A DNA stretch of 64,000 nucleotides. Source: Archegozetes longisetosus. Taxonomy: Eukaryota > Arthropoda > Arachnida > Sarcoptiformes > Trhypochthoniidae. A program made the position numbers and the translations under genes. The stretch covers positions 10,601,843 through 10,665,842 of the forward strand of contig JAEMBT020000003.1 of assembly GCA_018873245.2 (NCBI GenBank), in the 5' to 3' direction. Each line of letters starts with the position of its first letter. Positions within the stretch are counted from its first letter, which is position 1. This document shows positions 10,304 through 21,230 of the stretch, piece by piece. The notes beneath the pieces are model-generated. The model was not told where the DNA came from, searched no databases, and saw only the letters and a list, made by a program, of their open reading frames with translations.

Positions 10304-11851
10304 TTATTTGGGTCTCCAACAAGTAATCATACATTCATTTACATTCTTAAAAGTATTTTTCTTGACTTTAGCGCAATAGTCTTCGTACAAGTAACACCTT
10401 TCGTCCTCTAGATTATAAGACCATCTCTTCTCCAGTTTCTTATCCTCACATTCCGTTATCTCAATGATAGTGTCGTAACAATATCGAGGAACAGGCCTTT
10501 TCCACCACTGATTCTTTCCCTTCTTATTTTTATTTGGCAAATTACTGAGCCTTGACCTTAATATAAAACTCGGTTTTCTGGTCAAACGAATAACCGGTTT
10601 TTGTTCTTGAACACTGGTCTTAACTAAATGGGCGGTAATTCTCTTAAATTTCTTAGGCTTCGGTTTCTTAATCACAATATCGGGTATTTCGGAATATTGC
10701 TCATTAGTGGACGCTTTAGCCGACCTAATCTCTTTATTCCTATTCTTCTTCTCATTCAAAGGTGTTGGTATTATCCTAGCGTTGGCCATATCGAGTCGTG
10801 CGGTTCCCGATTGCAACTTCTGCATAATATTCGGGTCGACAACTCCACCTGGAACTGACATTGGGATCACTTGCATATTTCTTCTATCAATTTCGAACCG
10901 ATTCAGTAGCAAATAATCCATTCGTCCCAACGGTTGTGAATAAGACTTGACATAAAGACTTGGTATTTTTGACGAAGAATTAGATTCCATTTCTTTATCA
11001 GGTGATTTGAGCACAAAATCGGGTGTCATTCCGACTATTTGTGAGATTTGTGGCTCTTCTATTAGAGCCTCTCTGTTGGCCTTCACCTGTTCTAATGCCT
11101 GGACCACAGCTGCCAACTGTCCATCTTCAGATTCGAACTGTTTTGGATGTCTTTTCGTATCTTTGACAAAGCTAGAATCTATTTTGCCGATCCCTATAAC
11201 AAACGGTTGTGTTGAGACAGAATTTGGTTGAAGAGTGACTGGTTGTTGTGGTTGCGGTTGAGCCGCAATTTGACTAAATTCGAATTGACTATAATAAGGA
11301 TTAGAACCATACAACGATTGATATACAGATTGTAGATATTCAGACATCGGCATTGGATATCCCGAATAGACCATTTGCTCCTGTTGTAGTTGTTGTGCCT
11401 CTTTCTTTTGTTGCTTAGGCGGAGGATCAGGAACTGGAACTGATATGACATCTCTGAATTTATTGTACGCAAACTTTGTCTTTTGCGAATTAGTTTCAGT
11501 TGGTATTAAATTAATTTCAGGATGTTTTTTCGAGTATTCTCCAGCTGTTGTTGGTTGTGGTTCGTGAGATTTACTGACAGATTGGACTATCACTTGAGAG
11601 GGTGGCAGCTCCTCAGGACCTGGTTCTAAGTCTTCGGGAACGACTGATTCGATTAATGAATCATCCGTTTCTGGTGTAGGTGACGATGAATGTTCTAGTT
11701 TGGCTTGACTTTGACCTGTTTGAAGCCGAACATTGTAGATGGCAGGTGCCATTTGTCTGCCGTTCATTATAAATCTCACGGTCAACGACTTACCAAAACT
11801 GAATTGACAGATAATTGCCATATAAATCAATGTGTTTGTTCGAAAATTCAT
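10304..11851 (-). CDS. Secreted protein with divergent C-terminal Kunitz domain
   Basis: A single uninterrupted 515-codon frame from an ATG at 11851. Residues 1 to about 20 are hydrophobic (LIYMAIICQFSF) and look like a signal peptide, so secretion is inferred. Residues 40-450 are low-complexity and disordered-looking: Pro/Glu/Ser-rich, then Gln/Pro-rich near 150-215, then Lys/Arg-rich near 370-450. The last 58 residues carry six cysteines (458, 468, 486, 493, 507, 511) with a WSY-to-C stretch and the terminal C-x3-C of the Kunitz/BPTI fold. The spacings 9-17-6-13-3 differ from the usual 8-15-7-12-3, and the residue after the second Cys (the P1 site in BPTI) is Glu, so classical trypsin inhibition is unlikely. 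Residues with LAAVVQALEQVK and VIPMSVPGGVVDP recur in altered order in the next gene upstream. TTTACAG just upstream (ending near 11881) could be a 5' UTR splice acceptor. Real gene: high confidence. Function: unknown. Confidence 0.85.
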   Translation of the reverse strand: MNFRTNTLIYMAIICQFSFGKSLTVRFIMNGRQMAPAIYNVRLQTGQSQAKLEHSSSPTPETDDSLIESVVPEDLEPGPEELPPSQVIVQSVSKSHEPQPTTAGEYSKKHPEINLIPTETNSQKTKFAYNKFRDVISVPVPDPPPKQQKKEAQQLQQEQMVYSGYPMPMSEYLQSVYQSLYGSNPYYSQFEFSQIAAQPQPQQPVTLQPNSVSTQPFVIGIGKIDSSFVKDTKRHPKQFESEDGQLAAVVQALEQVKANREALIEEPQISQIVGMTPDFVLKSPDKEMESNSSSKIPSLYVKSYSQPLGRMDYLLLNRFEIDRRNMQVIPMSVPGGVVDPNIMQKLQSGTARLDMANARIIPTPLNEKKNRNKEIRSAKASTNEQYSEIPDIVIKKPKPKKFKRITAHLVKTSVQEQKPVIRLTRKPSFILRSRLSNLPNKNKKGKNQWWKRPVPRYCYDTIIEITECEDKKLEKRWSYNLEDERCYLYEDYCAKVKKNTFKNVNECMITCWRPK

Positions 11852-12425
11852 ATTCCGATAAATTTAGCGATTGTTGTCAACTGTAAATAGGAGAACAAGT
11901 CTATATCAATTTATTAAATCGCAAATGTGTTTTACAACTATTTTTGTTGGTTTAGAAAAAAGATATTCTTCAATATGAAATTGCTGTTATTATGATTAAA
12001 GAATGTCTGAATACAATTTATTCTCTTGAACTGAATTTAGGTCTTGTTTTTGTGCTTTAAAGCTTGCTGTCACACATTTTGATCATTGTTTGACCAAACC
12101 TTATGCAAATTACATAATCTTATGTTTGATCTCGTAGTTTAATTAATTTAGAGAAAATGGAATCATTTTAAAGCAGTAATACTGTACATAAGTTCCATAA
12201 TTTATTTATATATCTACTTAAGTATTAAGTTTCATAAGTTATTAATTTTAAAACTTTGATTTACAATAATTGGTAAAAATTTATATTAAATGATTAAAAG
12301 ACGGTGTTATGAAAGTGCATGAATAGACTTAGCACAGATAACTAGATTCTCAGACCAAAGACATTATAACCTGAAGAAAGTTTCATAACTGCTCAAAAGA
12401 CTTATTAATCATTTTTAGCTCGTCT

Positions 12426-12956
12426 TCATTTTGTTTTTTCATTACTTTTAGATCGTGGTCTTTTAGCACTTCTCGATCGCTGTTCCAATTCATTCTTGAT
12501 TATCACTCTTTTTGTGGTAACTCCTTCCTTATACTGAATCGCTTCAGTGAAATCTAAGTCTGGAATCTGAGTACTGGCAAAAGCCAAGTCTTTGTTAATC
12601 TTTTCCTGTTCTATCTGTTGTATGACAGCAGCCAATAGTTCGTCATTCCTCTGAGACCTCTTAAAATATTGGACAATGTCTGGCGGTAAGTCTGGACTCA
12701 TAGGCACTGACCTGATTAGAGGTTTAGGCAAAGGTCTTAGAAGCTGTTGATGCGCTCGTCGCGCCTCATCTTCTCGAGCAAGTTCATTGTCAATTCTGGC
12801 AAAATATTCATCCATTGAACCAGAAGACACTTCTACTGTCCCATAACTAGGCAGAGGAAGACTCCTGACGAGAGGTTTAGTTTGATATTTACAATAATTA
12901 TGACCCAAATTGTAAATAAGTAACAAAAGTTGTATTGAGGGAGATTTTATTAGCAT
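12426..12956 (-). CDS. Secreted-type 176-residue protein, relative of the Kunitz neighbour
   Basis: A complete frame from an ATG at 12956 to TGA at 12426. The N-terminus MLIKSPSIQLLLLIYNLGHN reads as a signal peptide. The middle is rich in Glu, Arg and Pro, and the C-terminus is strongly basic (RSRSAKRPRSKSNEKTK). There is no Kunitz domain and only one cysteine, so no disulphide domain is expected. Motifs SVPMSPDLPPDI and ELLAAVIQQIEQEKINKD resemble VIPMSVPGGVVDPNI and QLAAVVQALEQVKANRE in the 515-residue neighbour about 0.6 kb downstream on the same strand. This suggests an old tandem duplication with loss or gain of the Kunitz end. Not recognised as a known family. The coding call rests on length, the signal peptide, biased composition and the neighbour. 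Confidence 0.72.
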   Translation of the reverse strand: MLIKSPSIQLLLLIYNLGHNYCKYQTKPLVRSLPLPSYGTVEVSSGSMDEYFARIDNELAREDEARRAHQQLLRPLPKPLIRSVPMSPDLPPDIVQYFKRSQRNDELLAAVIQQIEQEKINKDLAFASTQIPDLDFTEAIQYKEGVTTKRVIIKNELEQRSRSAKRPRSKSNEKTK

Positions 12957-13407
12957 TTTGTGACTTATTTGATGGCCTTTTATTAAATTTTGTCATTTAA
13001 ATACACTATCAACAAATATGGAGCATATTTAGGGCAAATCTGCTTTGATTTTGATTACTATCAGGAAAGTTAATACCAATAGCGAAACTCCTACTAATAG
13101 TAGATTCAGTAAAACTCACAATATTTGACTCAACAAAACTTGTCGACTAAACTTAAGTCTGTTTTGTTTAACAAACATTAATCTATTGGTGTCTTTTAAA
13201 AATATATGAAGTTAATTTATTATAAGCTAAGTTTTGCATTAAATGTACAATAGAGTTGAGCAAAACTTCAAGTAAATAGATATCTACAAACTATTTAATG
13301 CTAAAACTAATTTGAAAAACTTTTACACATTTTATATGAAAATAAGCCAAACAAAATAAACTATTAACAAGAGACAAACTTATAAGTTGACAAAACTAAC
13401 CACATAA
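12957..13407. other. Intergenic spacer between two minus-strand genes
   Basis: A 451-bp AT-rich gap between the stop of CMC4 and the start of the 176-residue gene. It would hold the promoter of the latter and the 3' UTR of CMC4. I see no convincing TATA box or repeat. Confidence 0.5.
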
Positions 13408-13680
13408 TTAATAACTATCTTGTTTATCGTTGTAAGTGTAGTCGCTATTATCATCACTATGTTTATTGCTGTCGCTGTTAGTACGATCGAATTGGTCCTT
13501 AAACATCCACATAAAGCCTTCGCAACTAAACGCTTGTTCTCTCCACGTGCGACAACATTCGATCATATCATTGATTTGTGTCTGACATGTTGACTCATGA
13601 AAACCTTTTGTTTGCATACATTCTTGTATTTTGCAGGCATATTGCTTGCAAGCGTCTTTCTTCTTATGCGGTAATGACAT
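13408..13680 (-). CDS. CMC4: CMC4 homologue, twin CX9C mitochondrial protein
   Basis: A 90-residue protein from the ATG at 13680. Two codons further upstream are open but begin with TTG, so the ATG is preferred. The cysteine pattern and surrounding residues (DACKQYACKIQECMQ, ESTCQTQI, ECC, then SCEGF) match CMC4, the small twin CX9C protein once called p8MTCP1, including the CC pair and the C-x-G-F box. CMC4 folds as a disulphide-bonded helical hairpin and is imported into the mitochondrial intermembrane space through the Mia40 pathway; that comes from family knowledge. Vertebrate CMC4 has 68 residues; this copy has an extra acidic, Ser/Asp/Tyr-rich C-terminal tail of about 25 residues. No intron is needed. 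It is the clearest orthologue call in the window. Confidence 0.92.
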   Translation of the reverse strand: MSLPHKKKDACKQYACKIQECMQTKGFHESTCQTQINDMIECCRTWREQAFSCEGFMWMFKDQFDRTNSDSNKHSDDNSDYTYNDKQDSY

Positions 13681-14404
13681 GGCCAACAGTTAGTTAACTA
13701 TAAATGAAAATCAAATTGGTTTTAGTTATGAGTGAATGGCACTTTTTATCGACAAAAAAAGTTGATCTCAACTTAAACGTTCACAAACTCATTAATTAAT
13801 TGACAAACTAGCTTTTCACCAAATTTAAGATATCATACCATGACTCGCACTCATCCATTTGTTTTTAATTTTGACCACAATTTGATTTTTAATTTGATGC
13901 TTAGATCTGAAAAACATGTGCTTCAAAATGATCTGTTGTTTTGAATGTGCAGTAGATAAATAAATAGTTAATGAGATGCTGCCCTCTTTCTGAACTGCAT
14001 CGAATGACTGTTAAACTTGCTACTTCCGAAACGTAAAACTTTTCTAATGTAAAAGTGGCTCCAAGATAAGTTAAGATCCTAGTTAACATTTCAATTTAAG
14101 ATGGATATGACATTTCAAACGTATTGAACAGTTCTATCTTCTCGCGTATTCTGTCCAATGGATTGTCAACATTTTGTTTGCCAATCAATGTTTACGTAAA
14201 GCATACAAAAGTTTGGCTGCTTGTGTCGCCTATTGTTGCATTAATTAAAATGACTAATTATTTAGTCTCAAACTACAACTATAATTTGGTAATATCTGCT
14301 TTTTACTTGTGTGTTGCGCTTAATTGCTTTCTATATGACTCGCAATTCTATCCCATTTTCAATTTATTTGCATTACATTTTTCGTAATCATTTAACGTTG
14401 TACA
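13681..14404. other. Upstream region of CMC4, no gene seen
   Basis: AT-rich sequence containing the CMC4 promoter side. A plus frame of 87 residues (14124-14387) and a minus frame of 62 residues (14089-13901) have no recognisable domains and look accidental. Confidence 0.45.
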
Positions 14405-14882
14405 CTTTAGTCCATAAACTATTGATAACTTATCTCAACTTAGAAAACTTTGATAAGAGTTTCACCATCACATAATTACCAAAATAAAACAAATGCATAT
14501 TAATAAAAGTTCATTATGCACATTTGCTATCAAAGCAATTCAATTGCACATATTTTTTTATGAAATGAAATTTCTCAACAATATTCAAAGATTTAATGGT
14601 CAGCCACTTACCGCCGCAATTTCTTATACCATGACCCAAGAAATAATCATATTTCGCTCCTGTTCGGTGAGCGGCTGACCATTAACTCTTTGAATATTGT
14701 TGAAAAATTCCACTTCATAAAAAATGTGTGCAATTGAATTGTTTTGGTAGCAAAATGCACATAATGAACTTTTATTAATATGCATTTGCTTTATTTTGGT
14801 AATTATGTGATGGGTGAAACTCTTATCAAAGTTTTCTAAGTTGAGATAAGTTATCAATAATTTACTGATAGCATGGACTTTT
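14405..14882. mobile_element. Foldback element with conserved core
   Basis: Left arm (about 14405-14605) and right arm (about 14672-14882) are inverted copies of roughly 200 bp. Shared words include AACTTAGAAAACTTTGATAA, AATATGCATTTG-type and ATTCAATTGCACA-type segments. The right end also carries CTGATAGCATGGACTT, and the left end has a shortened TAGTCCAT. The core 14585-14693 starts TCAAAGATTTAATGGTCAGCC and ends GGCTGACCATTAACTCTTTGA. That core and part of the left arm occur again near 63.6 kb. The two opposite 61- and 77-residue frames here are products of the palindrome, not genes. Confidence 0.85.
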
Positions 14883-15781
14883 GTTAAGGAGTTTACTTAA
14901 GCGTTATTTCTATAACTAATATTTCAGTCATAAAAAAGCTAAGTCAAGTGAAAAGTAGAAATAACGTCAAATCATCACCAATATCAATCGTTGAACGTAT
15001 GAAATAACTACTTGCGAAAGTAATCGAATATATCTTTAATGTTAAGTTGTTATAAGAATAGAAAAAAGTAATAATCATGAAGTGAAGAAGGCATTCAATA
15101 AAACTTACTTTTTTAACATTAACTCAAATCAAATTGATTTTGATATACAGGGTTTCCCAATGATATAGCAATAAATTTCATTTCATGAAAAGCTTATCTA
15201 TTTCACTTGATTGATTAAAATCGTTAGTCATCAAGTTTTATCGTATAAGTCGAGAAAACTGACACATTTTGACCATTTATCTTGGTAAAACTATAGATAG
15301 AAGAGTTTAATAGAGTTGAGATTGTATTAAATCGTTTCTGCTTTGACTTGTAAGCGATGTCTATCTAAACTTGTTTCCTCAGCACAATTAGAAGCACTTA
15401 CAGCTAGAGTTAAACTTATTGAAAACACTTAAACTTCATATTTCAAATTCAGTTATGAGAAATAAAATTAATATTTTATATTAAAAAGTAAAAATCAATA
15501 ATTGAGGGCACACTTCAACTCGTGCACTATCCAAGAATTGAAATCAATTTTAACTAGTAGTTATAGAATTTAATAAATAAGATTGACAGAGCTTTGCCAC
15601 TGAATTTCCTATTTAATTATTAGAATTGACTGTCAACTAAAGTACTTTGGCCTTTACAACGAGCATCTGATTTGTCAACCAAGTTCGAATATTTCAGTAG
15701 TTTGAAAACATTGCTTTATAAATATCTAATTGATTAGTTATGAAAACTTTTTCAATTAGCCTTTGACCTTAGGGTTATGAC

Positions 15782-16402
15782 CACAGCCGTAGCCAGCGGG
15801 GGGGCTAGGGGGTCTATAGCCCCCCAAAGGTTTTTCAAAGTTTAAGTTAAATCAAAGGTTTGATAATAAATTAACAGATATTTTAATGGGAGTTAGCGCT
15901 TGCTATCCAATATCCAAGCATTTCATGAACTTTGAAATTATGAAGCCTTTGCTACTCATTATTGTTTGAATCTAGAAAATTTAAAGTCAAATTCTGAAAC
16001 TCCAAAATTATTATTCTATGAATCCGAAGATACTTTTAATGTCTATGAAAAATTAACTGATTATTCAAACTCTATGCCAGATTTATTAAAGTATTTTAAG
16101 ATATCATTAACTATAGGATGTGTTAATGTTTCGTGTGAAAAGAGTTTTTCAACATTAAGAAGAATTAAAACTTATTTGAGAATTTCGATGTCTAATGACA
16201 GATTAAACGGTTTGGCTCTTATTTCGATTGAAAGAGAAATTGCATTATCTATTAATCTAGATAATTTTGCCATTGAATTTGGTAAAAATCATTGTAACAG
16301 AAAAATTGTATTGTATTAAATTTTGATTAGATAAAGCTTAACTGAGAATTTTCAGACATTTAGCCCCCCCCCCCCAGACCAAAAAAGCTGGCTACGGCAG
16401 TG
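15782..16402 (+). mobile_element. hAT element with partial transposase, 8-bp target duplication
   Basis: The element starts CACAGCCGTAGCCAGC (15782) and ends GCTGGCTACGGCAGTG (16402). Both sides carry the perfect 8-bp duplication GTTATGAC (15774-15781 and 16403-16410). Just inside the ends are G-runs and C-runs (GGGGGGGC near 15800; a 14-C run near 16365). At 621 bp it is an internally deleted copy that keeps only the last part of the transposase gene. Ends and duplication are clear, so the insertion is fairly young despite the deletion. Confidence 0.93.
15966..16319 (+). pseudogene. hAT transposase C-terminal dimerisation domain
   Basis: A 117-residue open frame (first codon TTG, not a true start) ending in TAA at 16319. 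It contains LLKYFKISLTIGCVNVSCEKSFS followed by TLRRIKTYLRISMSNDRLNGLALISIEREI, a close match to the hAT C-terminal dimerisation region (Dimer_Tnp_hAT), including the C-E-x-S-F-S and R-L-x-x-L motifs. The catalytic part is absent, removed by an internal deletion of the element. No stop interrupts the part that remains. Confidence 0.9.
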
Positions 16403-16410
16403 GTTATGAC

Positions 16411-19400
16411 TTGAGAATCCATTTTTAAGAGATATCAAATTTAATGCCAATTTATTGTAATTGTTTTGCTCGAAAAATAGCAGTTGCTATAGGGCCATAA
16501 ATGTATTTCGCACAAACATTACAGCTCTCGAAATAAACATTAAATTTAAAAGATCTTAAAAATGTACTCTGAAGGCACAGCTTTAAAGGTAGATGGCTAA
16601 TTGAATGAGTTTTCGTAATAAACGAATTAGATATTTAAAAAAAAACAATGTTCTCAAACTACTGGAATTTTCAAATTTGTTTGGCAAATCAGATGGTTGT
16701 TGATAGTGTGCAACTGGTTTGTATTGCTACGAATCATATACAGCATTTACCTAACTTAAAGTTAGAATCATTCTCTGTTAGCATTACGCAAAGTTAACTT
16801 GATTCAATTTGAGCTTAATTAACAACAGTATAAATATAGCTCTAAAGCCGTGACCAGCTATGCTTTGAAAGTCAAATTTGAGACGCAGTAGAACTTGCTT
16901 ATTATTAATTCAGTAATAAGTTGGTTGTAAAGAAGTCTAAATCTTTAAGCGCGATTGTGTGTGAATGAACAACAAAAAACACAGGTTAGGTTTATAATGA
17001 TTTTCTATTATATGTTAGTTAGATTTTGAAATTAAACTCACGCGTCAGTCCAATTAATTGGGCGAATAACTAGATTTTAGTTTAATTCAGAAACATCTTT
17101 GGATTAGAAGAACTAAAAGTGACTTAAAACAAAAATAGTCAAAGGACTTAAAATTTTTCAATTTTGTCTTATAAGCTATAGAAAACATTTGGCTGAAATT
17201 CTATGCCTCAAGTCAAGAATTTTAAACTTCAATTCAATAAAGTAATTATCGATTCTTATATGCGTTTCATTCGAAAGTTTAGTATCGAGTGTCAGATTAG
17301 TTATAAGTGGAATAATTTTAAAAATTTGATTTATCTAAGAACATTGAAAGTATCATATTATGGCATAACTTATTCCGAAAAGAATCCTAGCTCTACCGCA
17401 ACGATGCAATGAAATTCACATAAAATGAAAGCAAGTTTTATCAAGAGAGGCTTTTGTCGGCTAGACTTGAATCAGACATGAAGTATAGAATCAATATTTG
17501 ATTATATAGAGGAAGCATTTGAAATAGGTTCTCTTTTAACGTGCAACCATAAAGATTACTAATAACATAGGTACCGAACAGCTATACCAGTCAATGCGGA
17601 AGTTTTGTTTGAACTCTAAAACTAAACTTTGTTTTTATTCGTTATTTTTATACCAGGAGAGTAAACACAGTATAAAATTTTAATCTATTATTATTTTCAA
17701 TTTTGTTTTTATTTATTTGGCGATAAGCTTACCAATCGGATAATATTACTAAAAAAAGATAGTAAGTTCATATGTACTTTATTCTCTCTTATTATTCTCT
17801 AGATAACAATGTTTATAAAAATACTCTTTCTTGTACGTCATCCCATTGTGGACTTTGTTTTTCAAATATACTGAAGTGATGCTGATTTTTCCATTATATG
17901 TATTTATTAACGAAATGAAAATTGTTATGCTTTCCATTATTCTATCCTTTGATAGAGAATAATGTTCAAGTCTTTTTAATGCTTTGATCACTTTACCATC
18001 AATTTAAATGAATCTGATTGATTTCCTATTTGCCAAAATTTGGCACACATATTGAAGACTAAGTCAAATTGACTTTAGATTTTGTTTACTCTAAAGACTA
18101 TCATTGGTATTAAGCTTGTACTTGAATACTTAGTGCATCGAGGTAAAGCTAGAACAGAAACCGTGTTAAGTCAACTTTTCGATTGTACCTTAGTGTACTA
18201 ACTGTTGTCACTTAATGCACTTTTCACACTTAAGAAACTAGTAAAGAGTGTCAACAACTGGTCTTCGAACTTCGAATCAATCATTAGCTTCATCGACGGA
18301 ATTTCAAGAGAAATAACATGTCATTAGATGATGTAGACTCAAAACAATTTTTGGATAAGTGGTTCAAAAGTTTTTTCGCTCTTTACTTTCACACTAATTA
18401 TCGAAGTTGTTTACAATTTTGTTCAACTGAGTTAGTGGTCAACCGAAAAAGTTTTATGTTTCACAAGTCTAGAATTTTATTTACGGAATTCATATGTAAT
18501 ACCGCAAAATTGTGTAAATCGAAACACGACTCCAACAGCTGATCTCTCGACCTAATAAAGAGTGACCATTCAGTCGAACAAAAATGACGCATAACTAATG
18601 TTAGTTGACCTTAAACTGACCGGAGTGCATGTCTCATGATTGAAAACTTTTTCTCACAACTAAGGTTTACAAGAAAAATATGTGGAGTCAAAAAATTTCA
18701 ATAATCTTTAAACCCCCTGAAGAGATCTCAAGTTTGAATATGATATGCAAAACTAGAATGAAAGTAAGAGTCCAAATTATTTTTCTCTTCATTCTTCAAA
18801 AAGTAGGACATCTAATAGAGATCTAAGAATACGAGTGGGAGAAGAAAGTTAGCATCAAGTCTAGACACATAAATATCATAATAAAAGGCCTCATATGGTG
18901 TGTGAGTGCGTGAGAGTGTAATAGAAAGTGGTTTTAAAGCGCTTTCGTCATGAAACCCATTGAAAGCTTGCTTAAAACCTAAAGCTAAAGCTTAAAATGT
19001 TCTTCAATTTTCGAGCATTTAACTATTTAATCTATTACTGTGCTATTTAATGGGCAGGTGTCGTTGCTGACCTCATATTTTAGCCAAATCAGTTCCAATT
19101 TTGAAATCAACTAATAAAAAGTTTTGATGCTTTCCACTTCGAACATAACTTTTTGCAAATCCAGACATGATGCTATTATTAACAAAAATTCAAGTAGACT
19201 TTTAATCAGAGTTCACGAGTCTTTCAATTAACTTTTTTCCATAGAAAACTTTATATTGTTTCAAATTTGCGAGTTTACTAATGGGTAAAATATTGTTTGA
19301 GAAATCAATATTTTTAAGCACCTGAATATCGACCAGATGAGGAAAACTTCAACATTTATCATTTTTAGAATTTACTTCTCTAAAAATGATCTTTGAAAAA

Positions 19401-19545
19401 TTACTATTGATTCTCTAAGAATCAATCAATAGATGGTTGCGACATCTTTTTTGTTTTTTCACTTAATTTTTACGTTAATTTATTAAAAATTAGTTTTGAA
19501 AAATTGGAAATTATGCTTTATTCAAAAATTCAATATCTTGAATAA
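16411..19545. other. About 3.1 kb without a supported gene
   Basis: AT-rich sequence. Short frames at 17203-17412 (+), 17991-17779 (-) and 18318-18542 (+) were read; none shows a domain or a convincing exon structure. No inverted repeat or tandem array stood out. Confidence 0.5.
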
Positions 19546-20196
19546 AATAGCTGCGATTTTAAAGTCAATATTAATAACAACTCAGTTATCAAAGCTTCAG
19601 GGGTCAAAATTTTAGGAGTAATCTTTGATGGTTTACTGAAACTTGACTCACACATCAACACTCAAACTCTTAAAGCTTCAAAATTTTTAAGAATTTTTTC
19701 GAAATTAAGACATTTTATACCATTATTTTCGTTGAATTTAATATTTAAAGCTGTAGTCCTACCGCGAATGACCTACGGTTGTGAGGTCTGGGGCTATACA
19801 TATCGAACTTATTTAAAGAAGTTGGAGGTCTTGCAAAATAGAATGGCTAGAGTTTTGACATTTTCAACATCTCGTGATAGTTCTGTTCTCATCTTTGCTA
19901 AACTTAAGTGGTTTAAACTCGTAGATGTCATAACTGTTAACTCATCTAAATTTATATTCAAAGCAATAAATGGAATGTCATGTGAGGTCACAAATGGCTT
20001 ATTTTCATTTGTGCCTAAACGAAGAACGAGATCTGATAACGAGTTTTATTTAAGAGTCGAAAATTGGAAAATATAATATCTAAGAAATTCTTTGTTTTAC
20101 AAAGGAATTGAATTATAGAATCAGTTGCCAACAAATTTAAGGCTTATTAATAATTTTAAAATTTTTAAAAGGGAATTATATAATCTTTTTATTTAG
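19546..20196 (+). pseudogene. LINE reverse-transcriptase fragment with two stops
   Basis: One frame holds throughout, without frameshifts. It is interrupted by TAA at 20074-20076 and by a TAG where TGG (Trp) is expected in the I-E-L-W-N-Q-L-P motif, and it ends at TAG 20194-20196. The upstream frame is closed by TAA at 19543. Retaining frame with only two nonsense changes suggests a moderately young dead copy. Confidence 0.85.
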
Positions 20197-20310
20197 TTTT
20201 ATTAATGATTTATTGTTTATTTTTTGTTAATTCTGCTCAATCTCGTGAAAAATAGTTTTGTAACTAATCGAGAAAGAGTTCAAAAATAAATTCAATTCAA
20301 TTCAATTCAA
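19546..20310 (+). mobile_element. 5'-truncated non-LTR retrotransposon (LINE) 3' end
   Basis: A reverse-transcriptase C-terminal reading runs from about 19546 to 20196, followed by a short 3' region and a pentanucleotide tail (TTCAA repeated about four times, 20290-20310). Motifs seen are VKILGVIFDGLLKLDSHI, the KASKFLRIFSKL helix, AVVLPRMTYGCEVWG, KKLEVLQNRMARVL and, after a stop, SLFYKGIEL and NQLPTNLR. This order is typical of the thumb and C-terminal part of jockey/CR1-like LINEs. A simple-repeat tail in place of poly(A) also fits several LINE clades. Everything upstream of the thumb region is missing, as expected from 5' truncation. Confidence 0.88.
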
Positions 20311-21230
20311 TCCTTATGTTTGCATAAGCACAAAGTTGATGACAGTTTCATAATATTTTCTAGGATCCATCTTTTTATGGAACTAAATTATTTTCATTTT
20401 GTCGAACGGTATGTCGCAAAGCAAATATTTATATGAGCAAACATTTGTCAACTCAAGTGAAAATTTTAATCTACAGAGCAAGAGTATTGAATATCAGAAA
20501 TACCATAAAGATAACCAAAACTAGGAAATTCAATATAAAATCTATTTATTCTTAGTGTCTAAGTGAACAAGTAAAAAGAACAATTTACTAACAAATGCAT
20601 TATATGTGGATTTACAGCAATATTGCATATAAAATGCCGGTTTTTAGTAGTAAATCATTTTGTTATTTATAATAATCGTCCAATATGAAGTGCATCGATG
20701 TTTGATCTTCAAGCTTGTGCATTAGCATTGGTTATATGATTTATTATACCGTTTATTTTCCTTAACGCTTAGTTGTCAAACAAATCCAATATCTACTTGT
20801 TATTAAAATCAGAAAATATTAGTTTGCACTCAATCAAACACAAAGATAAATATAGAATCGAACATTTTGTATGTCAGCTAACAATAGACATAGGCTAGCC
20901 TGAGCCTAGGATCAACTCTCAGCTCAAAAGCATTGATCGAGCCTCAGGCTCAAACTCAATGAAAATGAGCTTGTGTATATGATTAGTGTCAGCAAATACT
21001 ATTGCCTCATCAAAATACAATTTACATGCAATAGGTTTCCTATAAACCAACAAACTCTCAAATAAATCAAATATGAACAATAGTTTTTGCTCAATAGATC
21101 TAATTTCTCTAATCTAAGTGAAAAATCTCAATTTAAAATAAGTCAAAAGAATGAATAGATGTCTAAATCTGAGTGCTTTCGATTTCTTATAGTCTTCCTC
21201 AGAAATCACTTAAAGTGATTATTTTCGACG
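20311..21230. other. Non-coding stretch
   Basis: No gene supported. Around 20892-20960 there is a small cluster of palindromic GAGCC/GGCTC units (AGCCTGAGCC, GAGCCTCAGGCTC), and one more GAGCCTGAGGC occurs near 21913. These could be subterminal repeats of a decayed element, but no ends were found. Confidence 0.4.

Noticed and set aside
10628..11472. Several plus- and minus-strand frames overlapping the 515-residue gene
   Set aside because: Shadows of the long minus-strand gene in other frames; none has recognisable content.
14493..14857. 61- and 77-residue frames
   Set aside because: They lie in the two arms of the foldback element and are mirror products of each other.
18318..18542. 74-residue ATG frame as a possible first exon
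   Set aside because: A GT donor can be imagined after the first dozen codons, but no downstream exon or domain was found.
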